From: Nocardia transvalensis NBRC 15921 | GTDB lineage: Bacteria; Actinomycetota; Actinomycetes; Mycobacteriales; Mycobacteriaceae | Direction: 5' to 3' | DNA: 64,000 nt | Assembly (NCBI RefSeq): GCF_000308875.1 | Contig: NZ_BAGL01000006.1 | Span: 1-64,000 of the forward strand | Part shown: one piece after another, positions 1-8,036 of the stretch | Layout: each line of letters starts with the position of its first letter | Numbering within the stretch: position 1 is the first letter of the stretch | The notes under the pieces: generated by a model | Told to the model about the DNA's origin: nothing | What the model saw: the letters and a program-made list of their open reading frames with translations, nothing else | The model's database searches: none | Position numbers and translations under genes: made by a program

Positions 1-273
1 ACCGAGGGGAACTACCTGCTGCTCGACGACGGCGGGACGGCCGGGTGGTCGGCGGTGCGCGAGTATCTCGATGAGGGCTGGTATCTCGACGCCCCGGCCG
101 AACTGTTGCGAAAGCGTTTGGTGCACAGGCATGTTCGCGGTGGGAAGAGCGAGGAGTTCGCGCGCGCCAAGGTGGCCCGCAGCGATCTGCTGAACGCGGA
201 ACTGGTGTCCGCGACCCGCAGACACGCGGATCTGACGCTGCGGGCGAGCGGCAGCCGCTACCTCGTGCTCTGA
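1..273 (+). CDS. Nucleoside/nucleotide kinase family protein (C-terminal part)
   Basis: Only the last 90 codons lie in the window; the frame is open from base 1. The visible part has the EGNYLLLD stretch, an LDEGWYLD segment, an RLVHRHVRGGKS segment resembling the lid region, and an NAELV...ADL ending. These are typical of the P-loop nucleoside-kinase-like family related to uridine and pantothenate kinases. The Walker A motif would lie upstream of the window, so substrate and activity cannot be judged. The stop codon directly abuts the stop of the convergent PfkB-type kinase, with no spacer. Family call fairly sure, substrate unknown. Confidence 0.7.
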   Translation, partial: TEGNYLLLDDGGTAGWSAVREYLDEGWYLDAPAELLRKRLVHRHVRGGKSEEFARAKVARSDLLNAELVSATRRHADLTLRASGSRYLVL

Positions 274-1161
274 TCAGCGACCGGCCGGTCCGAAGGGCGT
301 GCGCCGCATCCATTCCCGGGTGCCGAGGTAGCCGCACGAGGCCGTGGCCACCGCGGCCGCGTCGCGCAGCGCCGACGAGAACGAGTGTCCGGCACAGTAG
401 TAGTGGCAGAAGGCGCCGTGCAGGATATCGCCCGCGCCGAGGGTGTCCACGATCGTCGCGTCCCGGACCGCGATCTCGCCGCGACCGTCCGGGTCCGCGT
501 AGCGCACGGGACCGCCGCCCTCGGTGATCGCCACCCGCGGCACGCCGCGTGCCCGCAGGTCGTCGACTACCTCGCCGGGCGTGCCGCCGGTATGCGGCGG
601 GGCGAAGGCCGACGAGCAGATCGCGATATCGACCATCGGCAGGAGTTCGGCGTGGACCGGCCGCCAGCGTCCGGCGTCGAGGACCACGGTGACGCCGGAT
701 TTCCGAGCGGCCGAGGCGAATCCGAGCGCGAGTTCGGGATAGTGGCCGTCGAGCAGGACGACGGTGGCGTCGTTGAGCGGCCCGGTGTGCTCCCGGTCGA
801 ACGGCGCCGAGATCTCCGACCCGTCCAGCGACACGATGGTGCGGCTCCCCGCCTCGGTCGCCACCACGATGGAGGACACCGGCGGCCGGTGCGTGCCGCC
901 GGGCGTCACATCCAGCGGCGCGACCCCGTACTCGTCGAGGTCGCGCCGGATCACCTGGGCCAGTTGATGATCGCCGAGCGCGGTGATCAGCGCCGGGGTG
1001 CGGCCCGACAGGTGCGCGTAGGTCACCGCCGCGTTCGCCGCCGGGCCGCCCGCACCGAGGAACTGGTCGTCGGCCTGGGTCTTGCTGTCCTCGGCCGGAT
1101 ACCGCCGCACCGCGTACGCGATATCGAGCGTGGCGAGCCCGACGAATACCGCAGTTGCCAT
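274..1161 (-). CDS. PfkB-family carbohydrate kinase
   Basis: 295 aa from the ATG at 1161 (MATAVFVGLATLDIAY). Longer in-frame starts would translate the tandem repeat upstream, so they were rejected. The ribokinase fold is shown by an N-terminal GGPAANAA glycine-rich substrate/lid motif and the C-terminal signature DTLGAGDILHGAF. In that signature the Asp of GAGD is the catalytic base and the glycines form the anion hole. The family phosphorylates sugars or nucleosides such as ribose, fructose or adenosine with ATP; the sequence does not identify which. The gene is convergent with a nucleoside-kinase-like gene and is separated from the SDR gene by a 22-24 bp tandem array. Confidence 0.85.
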   Translation of the reverse strand: MATAVFVGLATLDIAYAVRRYPAEDSKTQADDQFLGAGGPAANAAVTYAHLSGRTPALITALGDHQLAQVIRRDLDEYGVAPLDVTPGGTHRPPVSSIVVATEAGSRTIVSLDGSEISAPFDREHTGPLNDATVVLLDGHYPELALGFASAARKSGVTVVLDAGRWRPVHAELLPMVDIAICSSAFAPPHTGGTPGEVVDDLRARGVPRVAITEGGGPVRYADPDGRGEIAVRDATIVDTLGAGDILHGAFCHYYCAGHSFSSALRDAAAVATASCGYLGTREWMRRTPFGPAGR

Positions 1162-1182
1162 GCGGGCGACCCTAGCGAAGAG

Positions 1183-1318
1183 CTGCCGGGTGCTGGTGTG
1201 CTCGGGCTGCCGGGTCCTGGTGTGCGCGGGCTGTCGGGTGTTGGTGCACGGGTTGCCGGGTGTTGGTGCACGGGTTGCCGGGTGTTGGTGTGCGGGCTGT
1301 CGGGTGCTGGTGCGCGGG
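1183..1318. repeat. Six-unit tandem repeat, 24 and 22 bp units
   Basis: Six head-to-tail units fill the gap between the PfkB kinase start and the SDR stop. The first two are 24 bp and the other four are 22 bp. Each begins CTGCCGGGT, CTGTCGGGT or TTGCCGGGT, continues with G/CCTGGTG or GTTGGTG, and ends in CGGG. A degenerate seventh unit starts at 1319. It is open in several frames, but the encoded peptide is low complexity and runs into the kinase start, so it is treated as noncoding. Confidence 0.9.
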
Positions 1319-1330
1319 CTGCCGCGCGCG

Positions 1331-2170
1331 TTACTCGGTGCCGGTGCGCACGCGCTTCTCGTAGGCCTTGCGCGCGCCCTCGTCCACCTCGTCGAGGAAG
1401 GCGTGCTGCGAGCCCAGCGCGCGGCCGATGGCATCGCCCACCGACTGCGGCAGCAGGCCGACGATCTGGGCGATCACGCCCGCCACCGCGGTGACCCGCA
1501 CCTTCGACCGCGGCTGCGCCACCAGTTTCACGATGGCGTCGGCGATCTCCTCCGGCTCGGCGGGGCGCAGCAGTTTCGGCGTCGTCACGCCCGACCCGAG
1601 TTCGGTCTTCGTCAGGGTCGGCAGCACCGAGGAGATCGACACTCCGCTGCCGCGGTACTCCTCGCGCAGCGTGTCGGTGAAGCCCAGCACCGCGTGCTTA
1701 CTGGCGTTGTAGGTGGCCAGGCCGGGGATGTGGGATTCACCCGCGAGCGAGGCGATATTGACGACGTGTCCGCTGCGCCGGGGCAGCATGCGGGCCAGCG
1801 CCAGTTTCGAGCCCAGGACCACGCCGTACACATTGATGTCGAGAATGCGCCGGGTGAGCGCGTCCGGCTCGTCGACCAGCTTGCCGGTCGGCATGATCCC
1901 GGCATTGTTGATCAGCACATCGATCGGGCCCAGCTGGCGTTCCACCTCGTCCAGGAAATCGGAGAACGACTGTTTGTCGGTGACGTCGAGGGGGCCGTAG
2001 TGGTCGAAATCCTGTGTGGTGCCGGACTCTTTCACCGCCGTCTCGTCGATATCGCCGATCGCGATCTTCGCGCCGAGCGTCTGGAGCGCGGTCGCCGTGG
2101 CGAGGCCGATGCCGCGGGCGCCGCCGGTGATGACGACCACCTTGCCGCGGATATTTCCGAATTCCGTCAC
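1331..2170 (-). CDS. Short-chain dehydrogenase/reductase (SDR)
   Basis: 279 aa, classical SDR length. Seen in order: the cofactor-binding TGGARGIG motif near residue 15, acidic GDID at the end of beta-2 (suggesting NAD preference), the NNAG motif near residue 88, and catalytic Ser141, Tyr154 and Lys158 in the YNASK motif. A C-terminal extension of about 80 residues follows the core. The ATG overlaps the stop of the upstream aldehyde dehydrogenase by 4 nt, so the two are translationally coupled. Successive oxidation of an alcohol to an aldehyde and then an acid is a plausible joint role. Substrate not predictable. Confidence 0.88.
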   Translation of the reverse strand: MTEFGNIRGKVVVITGGARGIGLATATALQTLGAKIAIGDIDETAVKESGTTQDFDHYGPLDVTDKQSFSDFLDEVERQLGPIDVLINNAGIMPTGKLVDEPDALTRRILDINVYGVVLGSKLALARMLPRRSGHVVNIASLAGESHIPGLATYNASKHAVLGFTDTLREEYRGSGVSISSVLPTLTKTELGSGVTTPKLLRPAEPEEIADAIVKLVAQPRSKVRVTAVAGVIAQIVGLLPQSVGDAIGRALGSQHAFLDEVDEGARKAYEKRVRTGTE

Positions 2171-4083
2171 TGGCCTTTACCTCCCACGGTGTTGATCACG
2201 TCCATGATTCCCAGGCGCCGCATACCGCGGGCGCCGGCCGCGCGCATGGCGCTCAACGCGAATCCGAGTTTCGTCGTGCTGTACGGGAACCAGAACAGTT
2301 CCTTCTGCTGGGTCGGCAGAATCGGCGTGGTGACCGCCTGGGCGCGGCAGTACTTGCGCACCCCGTCCGCGCCGCCCCAGCGGTATCCGATGCCGGACTG
2401 CCGCCAGCCGCCCATCGGCAGGGCGAAATTGAACAGATTGGAGAAGACGTCGTTGATATTCACCGCGCCCGCGTTCAATTCGCGCGCGATGCGTTCGCCG
2501 CGTGCCTTGTCGCCGGTCCACACCGACGCCGACAGGCCGTAGATCGAATCGTTGGCCAGCGCGATCGCCTCGACCTCGTCGGCCACCTTCATCACCGGCA
2601 GCGTCGGGCCGAAGGTCTCCTCGGTCATGCACGCCATGCTGTGGTCGACGTCGACCAGCACCGTCGGCTCGTAGAAGGTGCCGGTGCCGGTGGGCTTGCC
2701 GCCGGTCAGGGCCTTGGCGCCGGCGGCGAGGGCCTCGTCCACGTGGCGAGCGACGATATCGCGCTGGGCCTCGTTGGCCAGCGCGCCGATGTCGTATCGG
2801 GATTCGCGGCCGTCGGCGCCCTGGCGGAGATCGCGGACGTGCGCGGTGAGTTTGGCGACGAATTCGTCGTAGACCGGCTCCTCGACATAGACCCGCTCCA
2901 CCGAGATGCAGACCTGGCCGGAATTGAACAGCCCGCCGAAGGCGATGCCGTAGGCGGCGCGGTCGATATCGGCGTCGGCCAGCACGATGGCCGGATCCTT
3001 GCCGCCGAGTTCCAGGCTGTAGGGGATGAGCCGCTCCACGCACGCCCGCGCGATCGCCCGGCCGGTCCGGGTCGAGCCCGTGAACTGCACGTAGTCGACC
3101 GAATCGACCACGGCCGCACCGGTTTCCCCGGCCCCGGTGGCCACCGCGAGCACCGGCGGCGCGCCGATCTCCGCCCAGCCGCGGGCCAGTTCCAGCGCCG
3201 AGAGCGGCGTCACCTCGGACGGTTTGAGCAGGACCGCGGCGCCCGCGGCCAGCGCGGGGATCACGTCCAGGGCCGGCATGGCCAGCGGGAAGTTCCACGG
3301 CGTGATCACCCCGACGACCGGATAGGGCCGGTAGGTCGTGGTCAGCCGCTTGACCCGGGCCAGCGGGCTGTGCGGCGACGGATGCTCGTCGGCGAGGAAT
3401 TTCCCGGCCCGGCGCGCGTAGTAGCCGATCAGATCCACCGCGAAGCTGGGGTCGATGAGCGAATCCACCCGCGGCTTACCGGTTTCCGACTGGAGGACGT
3501 CGGCGAGGTGATCGGTGTTGTCGATCAGCCAGTCCTGCAACTTCAGCAGCCAGCGCTTGCGGCCCTCCGCGCCGACGGCCTCCCATTCGGTCTGGTAGAG
3601 CCGCAATTCGGCGACCTTCGAGGCGACCGTCTCGGCCGAATCCACCGGGACGCGCCCGACCACCTCGCCGGTGGCGGGATTGCGGACCTCGAGTTCGGTG
3701 GCGGGGGGATTCGCCGGAGCCTGCTCGGTCGTGGGCGCGGGTGCCTTTTCCGCCGCGGCCTTTTCGGCTGTGGCGTCGGCGGTGGGTTTCCGGGCTGTCG
3801 TTTTCGCGGGAGCCTTCTCGGCCGTCGCTTTGGCGGGAGCCTTCTTGGCCGGTGTCTTGGCGGGAGCTTTCTTGGCCGGTGTCTTGGCGGGAGCTTTCTT
3901 GGCGGGCGTCTTGGCGGCAGGGGTCTTCTTGGCCGCTGCCTTCCTGGCGGGGGTCTTCTTCGCCGCCGTCTTCTTCGCGACCGCCTTCTTCGCCGCGCCG
4001 GTTTCGGCGGGCTTGCCGTTCGCGGCGGCGGAGCCGGTCTCGCCGGATCTCTCCGCTTCGGGGACCGGGTCGGTATCTGTCAC
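2167..4083 (-). CDS. Aldehyde dehydrogenase with histone-like Lys/Ala/Pro N-terminal extension
   Basis: 638 aa from a GTG preceded by GGGAG. Residues from about 130 onward form a complete NAD(P)-dependent aldehyde dehydrogenase: VTPWNFPLAMP (here ITPWNFPLAMP), the LELGGKDP motif with the general-base Glu, FTGSTRTG, and catalytic Cys in GQVCIS. Residues 30-115 are almost only K, A, P and T, with a 9-residue unit (TPAKKAPAK) repeated three times. This resembles histone-H1-like tails or the tails of mycobacterial HupB. ALDHs are normally 480-520 aa, so about 130 residues are extra. It heads an operon with the SDR and is divergent from a PucR-type regulator, the likely controller. Confidence 0.9.
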   Translation of the reverse strand: MTDTDPVPEAERSGETGSAAANGKPAETGAAKKAVAKKTAAKKTPARKAAAKKTPAAKTPAKKAPAKTPAKKAPAKTPAKKAPAKATAEKAPAKTTARKPTADATAEKAAAEKAPAPTTEQAPANPPATELEVRNPATGEVVGRVPVDSAETVASKVAELRLYQTEWEAVGAEGRKRWLLKLQDWLIDNTDHLADVLQSETGKPRVDSLIDPSFAVDLIGYYARRAGKFLADEHPSPHSPLARVKRLTTTYRPYPVVGVITPWNFPLAMPALDVIPALAAGAAVLLKPSEVTPLSALELARGWAEIGAPPVLAVATGAGETGAAVVDSVDYVQFTGSTRTGRAIARACVERLIPYSLELGGKDPAIVLADADIDRAAYGIAFGGLFNSGQVCISVERVYVEEPVYDEFVAKLTAHVRDLRQGADGRESRYDIGALANEAQRDIVARHVDEALAAGAKALTGGKPTGTGTFYEPTVLVDVDHSMACMTEETFGPTLPVMKVADEVEAIALANDSIYGLSASVWTGDKARGERIARELNAGAVNINDVFSNLFNFALPMGGWRQSGIGYRWGGADGVRKYCRAQAVTTPILPTQQKELFWFPYSTTKLGFALSAMRAAGARGMRRLGIMDVINTVGGKGQ

Positions 4084-4200
4084 GATCTTGCTCTCCCAGC
4101 GCGCTTCGTTGCGACTTGTGAATCAACTCACTGAACTATGATCGTGACACAATCGGTGGTACGGGTTCTTGGCTTACATGGTCAATTGCCGGGGGTAACT

Positions 4201-4217
4201 TTGTATCCGGAGTACAA
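4201..4217. promoter_or_regulatory. Inverted repeat TTGTA-N7-TACAA, candidate operator
   Basis: Perfect 5-bp arms flank a 7-bp spacer just upstream of the PucR-type start (4233), in the 149-bp divergent region shared with the ALDH/SDR operon. Position fits autoregulation by the PucR-family protein. No family consensus was available for comparison, so this is a positional inference. Confidence 0.35.
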
Positions 4218-4232
4218 GTTCGGAGGTTCGTC

Positions 4233-5507
4233 GTGACCGCTGTCCCGGCCGATGTGACCGTGCGGCAGTGGATCGCCGACTTCGTCGCCGAGACGTTGCG
4301 CACCGAGACCCTGGAACAGATCGTCGACCGGCTCGATCTGGCGATCGTGCGGCGCGTTCCGGAACTGGCCGATCGCGATATGCGCCGCGATCTGGAGGCC
4401 AGCACGCGGGCACACGCCCTGGCGGTGCTGAGCAGCCTCACCCAGGACACGCTGGACTATCCCGTGCCGCCCGAGGCGCATGCCTTCGCCCGCACCATCG
4501 CGCGGCGCGGCCACGACCTGCGCCTGCTGCTGCGGGTCTACCACGTGGGCCAGGAGGCGGTGCTCGAGTACATGACCGAAGTGCTCCAGGACCGGCAGTT
4601 CCCGCCGGATACCGAGCGCGCGACCCTGCTGCGCCTGTTCGATCGCTCCACGCGCTGGATCAGCACCTCGGTGGAGGCGCTCACCGGGACCTATATGGAG
4701 GAGCGCGAGCGCGGGCTGCGCGCGGCGCTCAACCAGCGCACCGAGATCGTGCGCGCCCTGCTCGCGGGCGAGGACCTCGACGCCGACCAGGCCACCACCA
4801 GGCTCGGATATCGCCTGTCGCAGCGGCACGTCGCCTGTGTGCTGTGGACCGACGAGAACCCCGCCGGGGTGCTCGCGGTGCCGGAGGGCGATCCGGTCCC
4901 GTACGCGCCCGGCGAGAGCGAGGCGCTGGGCCTGCTGGAGCGGGTGGCCGCCCGGCTGGCGGGCGCGGTCGGGAACGGCGGCGTGCTGACCGTGCCGTCC
5001 GGTGCGGCCGCTCTGTGGGCCTGGATCGGCGTCGACGGTGACGCGAGCCTGGACCGGCTGCCCGCGAGCGTCGAGGCGCCGGTGCGGATCGCGGTCGGCG
5101 CGCCCGCCGACCGCATCGCCGGTTTCCGCCGGAGCCACCGGGAGGCCGTCGCGGCCCGGCATGTCGCCGAGCGCGCGACCCGCGCCGTCCCGCGGCTGCT
5201 GAGCTATCCGGAGGTGGAGGTGGCCTATCTGGCCGGTGCGGACGAGGCGGCCATGCGGGCGCTGATCGAGCGCGAACTCGGCGCGCTGGCGCGCCGGGAC
5301 GCCAATGCCGCCCGCCTGCGGGAGACCCTGCACGCCTACCTGCGGTGCCACCGCAGTCCGGACGCGGCCGCGAAAAAGCTTGGGGTGCACAAGAATACGG
5401 TGCGCTACCGAATCCAGCGCGTCGAGGAGGCGCTCGGTCACCCGGTCGAGCAGCGCAGCCTGCGGCTCGAGATCGCCCTGGACTGCGTGGCGATCTACGG
5501 GGTCTGA
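4233..5507 (+). CDS. PucR/CdaR-family transcriptional regulator
   Basis: 424 aa from GTG with GGAGG 6 nt upstream. The N-terminal half is helical and resembles the RsbR/PucR sensor region of actinobacterial members. The middle is a GGDEF-like domain typical of CdaR proteins. The C-terminus is the PucR helix-turn-helix (HTH_30), around residues 345-415: it has the AAKKLGVHKNTVRYRIQRVEE signature in which the recognition helix follows HKNTV. Members usually activate adjacent catabolic genes in response to a metabolite. Its divergent position makes the ALDH/SDR operon the probable target. Effector unknown. Confidence 0.88.
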   Translation: MTAVPADVTVRQWIADFVAETLRTETLEQIVDRLDLAIVRRVPELADRDMRRDLEASTRAHALAVLSSLTQDTLDYPVPPEAHAFARTIARRGHDLRLLLRVYHVGQEAVLEYMTEVLQDRQFPPDTERATLLRLFDRSTRWISTSVEALTGTYMEERERGLRAALNQRTEIVRALLAGEDLDADQATTRLGYRLSQRHVACVLWTDENPAGVLAVPEGDPVPYAPGESEALGLLERVAARLAGAVGNGGVLTVPSGAAALWAWIGVDGDASLDRLPASVEAPVRIAVGAPADRIAGFRRSHREAVAARHVAERATRAVPRLLSYPEVEVAYLAGADEAAMRALIERELGALARRDANAARLRETLHAYLRCHRSPDAAAKKLGVHKNTVRYRIQRVEEALGHPVEQRSLRLEIALDCVAIYGV

Positions 5508-5519
5508 GCCCGAGCGGCC

Positions 5520-5753
5520 CTACCGCAGCGGCGAGTTGGTTACCGGCGGCAGGCCGCGCTCCGGCAACTCCGCCAGCAATGCGCTGGTCGCCTCGGCCAC
5601 GGCGGCGACCGCCTTGTCGAACGCGGGTTTGGTGGTGGACGACAGGCCGGACAGCCCACCGATCTTCCGCACGTATTCCTGTGCGGCCGCGTATATTTCC
5701 TGCTCGGTCGCAGGGGGCTCGAGCCCACGCAGGACGGTGATGTTTCCACTCAT
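5520..5753 (-). CDS. DUF2277 family small protein
   Basis: 77 aa. The N-terminus MSGNITVLRGLEPPATEQEI followed by AAAQEYVRKIGGL matches DUF2277, a short actinobacterial family of unknown function. Members I recall often start with M-C-R-N-I; here the second residue is Ser and the Cys is absent. It is convergent with the PucR regulator, leaving 12 nt between stops. It is divergent from the DUF1266 gene. Confidence 0.75.
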   Translation of the reverse strand: MSGNITVLRGLEPPATEQEIYAAAQEYVRKIGGLSGLSSTTKPAFDKAVAAVAEATSALLAELPERGLPPVTNSPLR

Positions 5754-5911
5754 GGCCAGAGATTATCGCTCGTCCAGCGGGCGTGACAGGGCCGGAATGG
5801 CCCGATGTGAAAATTGTGTGTTGCGTTCTCTGGCTATTTCGCAGGCGCGTCGTGGCGAACACGCGACACCGGAGGCAGCGCAATCTTGCGGCGTGCGACA
5901 CAATCGGAGGC

Positions 5912-6739
5912 ATGGCTGCCCGCGACGTGCCCACGCTGACCACCTTCCCGTACGAGGAGCTGGACCGGCGCGAGGAAGACCACTGGTCCGGCGCACAGGT
6001 CTCGGACGACGAGCTGCGCGCGCTGTCGCTGGGCGCGTTCTACTCGGCGCGCTGGGACGCCTTCCACGACGCGCTGCTCCTCGGTCCCGAGCGCGAGCAT
6101 CCGATGGGCGACCGCCGCGAGCTGGCCATCGACACCCTGACCGGCGCCTGGGGCATCACCGACGCCACCGAGGCGATGGCGTCGATGGAACAGTTGCTCG
6201 AGGGCATGCATTCGCCGCTTTACGCGCTGGTGCACCCGCTGGTGACGGCCGGCATCAACTCGCCCGAGCGCGACCGCTTCGGTGAGCGCGCCGACCGGCA
6301 CCGGGCCTTCCTGCGCCAGGTCGGGTCGTTCCGCGGCATGGACAATCCCGAGGCGCTGGTCCGCGACTACGACATCTGGTCGCAGGCGATCAAACTCGGC
6401 CTCATCGACCACCTGGTGCAGCCGTTGCCGTCCGATATCGAGGCGTGGGACCTGGCCCGGGTGGTCGCGGTGGCGCGAATGGCGTTCACGGCCGGCTACC
6501 TCGACGCCGACGTGGCCTGGGACTACGTGATGCGCGCCCTGCCCGCGGCCCAGCGCCGCTACCGCAACTGGCGCCAGTTCGGCGACGCCTTCATCACCGG
6601 CTGGACCTACTGGCAGGCTTGCGAGGACCTGGCCGAACTCAAATCCGGCGGCGTGGACCGCCGCCTGGAACTGGTGCGCCTGTGGATGCGCCCCACCAGC
6701 CCCTGGCGGCGAATGTCCCTCCAGTCCCCGGAGGAGTAG
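5912..6739 (+). CDS. DUF1266 domain-containing protein
   Basis: 275 aa from the ATG at 5912, chosen because GGAGG lies immediately upstream; a longer in-frame start at 5783 would cross the divergent promoter. The middle and C-terminal parts carry the DUF1266 pattern: AWDLARVVAVARMAFTAGYL, then ALPAAQRRYRNWRQFGDAFITG, and W-rich segments. The family is described in bacteria without a known activity. No signal peptide or membrane segment is seen, so it is probably cytosolic. Its stop is followed closely by a single unit of the dispersed palindromic repeat. Confidence 0.7.
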   Translation: MAARDVPTLTTFPYEELDRREEDHWSGAQVSDDELRALSLGAFYSARWDAFHDALLLGPEREHPMGDRRELAIDTLTGAWGITDATEAMASMEQLLEGMHSPLYALVHPLVTAGINSPERDRFGERADRHRAFLRQVGSFRGMDNPEALVRDYDIWSQAIKLGLIDHLVQPLPSDIEAWDLARVVAVARMAFTAGYLDADVAWDYVMRALPAAQRRYRNWRQFGDAFITGWTYWQACEDLAELKSGGVDRRLELVRLWMRPTSPWRRMSLQSPEE

Positions 6740-6779
6740 GAGTCCCGCGGGCCCACCTATTTCCCGCGGCCCACCTATT

Positions 6780-6802
6780 TCCCGGCGTGCTTTTGGCCGG
6801 GA
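6780..6802. repeat. Dispersed palindromic repeat, locus A (single unit)
   Basis: One hairpin unit, TCCCGGC-N9-GCCGGGA with loop GTGCTTTTG, lies between two convergent genes and touches the stop codon (6803) of the minus-strand gene. It is preceded by two copies of a CCCGCGG(G)CCCACCTATTT unit (6744-6780). This is the same unit found paired at 14.6, 32.5, 40.9 and 54.6 kb. Confidence 0.75.
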
Positions 6803-7723
6803 TCAATCAGGAAGCGACCGTAAAATCCCGCGCCCGTACCGCTGGAACTGGGCGTCGTCGACCATGCCGAGCGAATGGCGCTCGACCAGCAGTTCCCATT
6901 CCGAATACAGTTGCGACACACCGGGGTCGGGCGGGGAGACGGCCCCGTCGGCGGACTCGCGCTGGATCGCGAAGGTGAGCGCCCCGACCACCCGGTCGGT
7001 ATCGGCGCGGTCGACCCCGGTGAAGTGCAGGGTCATATTGCCGTCGGTCACGTCGACGCCGTATTCGCCGGTGCTGCCCGAATCGTCGGTGAGGCGCGCC
7101 GACAGCAGCGCCGCCACCGGCATCTCGTAGGTGTGCCGGGCGCCGGGCCCGGCGGACAGGAACATCAACCGGCCCGTGGTGACCGCCAGCAGCCCGCGGC
7201 CGCGCGGGGTCGGCGGCTCGGCGGTGACCATCGCGACCTCGAGCGCGAACTCCTCCGGCGCGACCAGCCGATGTAAGTCGGCTATGGCCGCCCGCGCGTC
7301 GCGCCGCGGCGCCATCCGCCGGACGGCGCGGTCCACGTCGGCCCGGGTGGGGCCGGTCTTGCCCCAGGCGGGGGCGGGGGGAGTGAGGTCGGGGACGGAC
7401 ATATCGATGCGCTGGGTCGCCACGATCTGGGAGTTGATCCGCTCCACGATCACGGTGGCGGCCGGCACGTCGTGCTCGGCGATCAGGACCGGCAGCGGCG
7501 TGCGGTCGGCCGGGATGCCGGTGAGCAGTGAGGTGGGGTACCGCAGGTAGATCTCGATGACGACGGCGTCGTCGGTGCGCCGGTTCAGCCGGACCTTGAG
7601 CAGGTCGGAGACAGGCACGTCGAGCACGCGCTCGCCGTCGGTCCCGCCGGGGCGAAGCACCTGCAGGCGCCCGCCGCCATGACGCAGAATCGCTGTGGGT
7701 GTCCGTAGCTCGACTATGTCCAT
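6803..7723 (-). CDS. Conserved hypothetical protein, possible PH-like domain
   Basis: 306 aa from the ATG at 7723, chosen because CAGGGGG sits just upstream; a longer frame to 8083 would overlap the ftsH start. The product is soluble and mostly beta. From about residue 155 it resembles bacterial PH-like domains (GRGLLAVTTGRLMFLSAG, then TYEMPVAALLSARL). A short C-terminal helical segment, YSEWELLVERHSLGMVDDAQF, recalls SHOCT-like tails. I do not recognise a named family. Divergent from ftsH across a 313-bp gap. Confidence 0.6.
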   Translation of the reverse strand: MDIVELRTPTAILRHGGGRLQVLRPGGTDGERVLDVPVSDLLKVRLNRRTDDAVVIEIYLRYPTSLLTGIPADRTPLPVLIAEHDVPAATVIVERINSQIVATQRIDMSVPDLTPPAPAWGKTGPTRADVDRAVRRMAPRRDARAAIADLHRLVAPEEFALEVAMVTAEPPTPRGRGLLAVTTGRLMFLSAGPGARHTYEMPVAALLSARLTDDSGSTGEYGVDVTDGNMTLHFTGVDRADTDRVVGALTFAIQRESADGAVSPPDPGVSQLYSEWELLVERHSLGMVDDAQFQRYGRGILRSLPD

Positions 7724-8036
7724 ACCCCCTGCGCTCTTGTTGTGTCGTGCCTCACAATAGGACGTGCATGCCATGATTGTTGCCACTTGGACCGACACCC
7801 ACAGGTGTCCATCCGATAGGCCGGGAACCACCTGCGTTCTCCGACCGTTTACCAGTTGAACTGCATCAGCTGCCGAACTGCGCGATGTATCGAGTAGACC
7901 GTACGCGGTAACGTGGCTTGTCCGCATCCGTTCCGCCGGACCCGGCCGGGTTTCCGGAACGGTTACGGCACCGCTCGAAGCATCGTAGGCACGCACCGGA
8001 TACACCGGAAAGGACTGGCCAGCCGGCCGACGCTCT
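7724..8036. other. 313-bp divergent intergenic region upstream of ftsH
   Basis: No gene is apparent. It contains the candidate stress-sigma promoter described separately (7824-7849). A RBS-like AAAGGA lies near 8009-8014 ahead of the ftsH ATG. Nothing else recognisable was found. Confidence 0.6.
7824..7849 (+). promoter_or_regulatory. Candidate ECF (SigH/SigR-type) promoter for ftsH
   Basis: GGAACC is followed after 16 nt by CGTT, matching the GGAAC-N17-CGTT pattern known for actinobacterial SigH/SigR and SigE promoters. A transcript from here would have a leader of about 180 nt before ftsH. Heat or thiol-stress induction would suit a membrane quality-control protease. Motif-only evidence. 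Confidence 0.4.
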
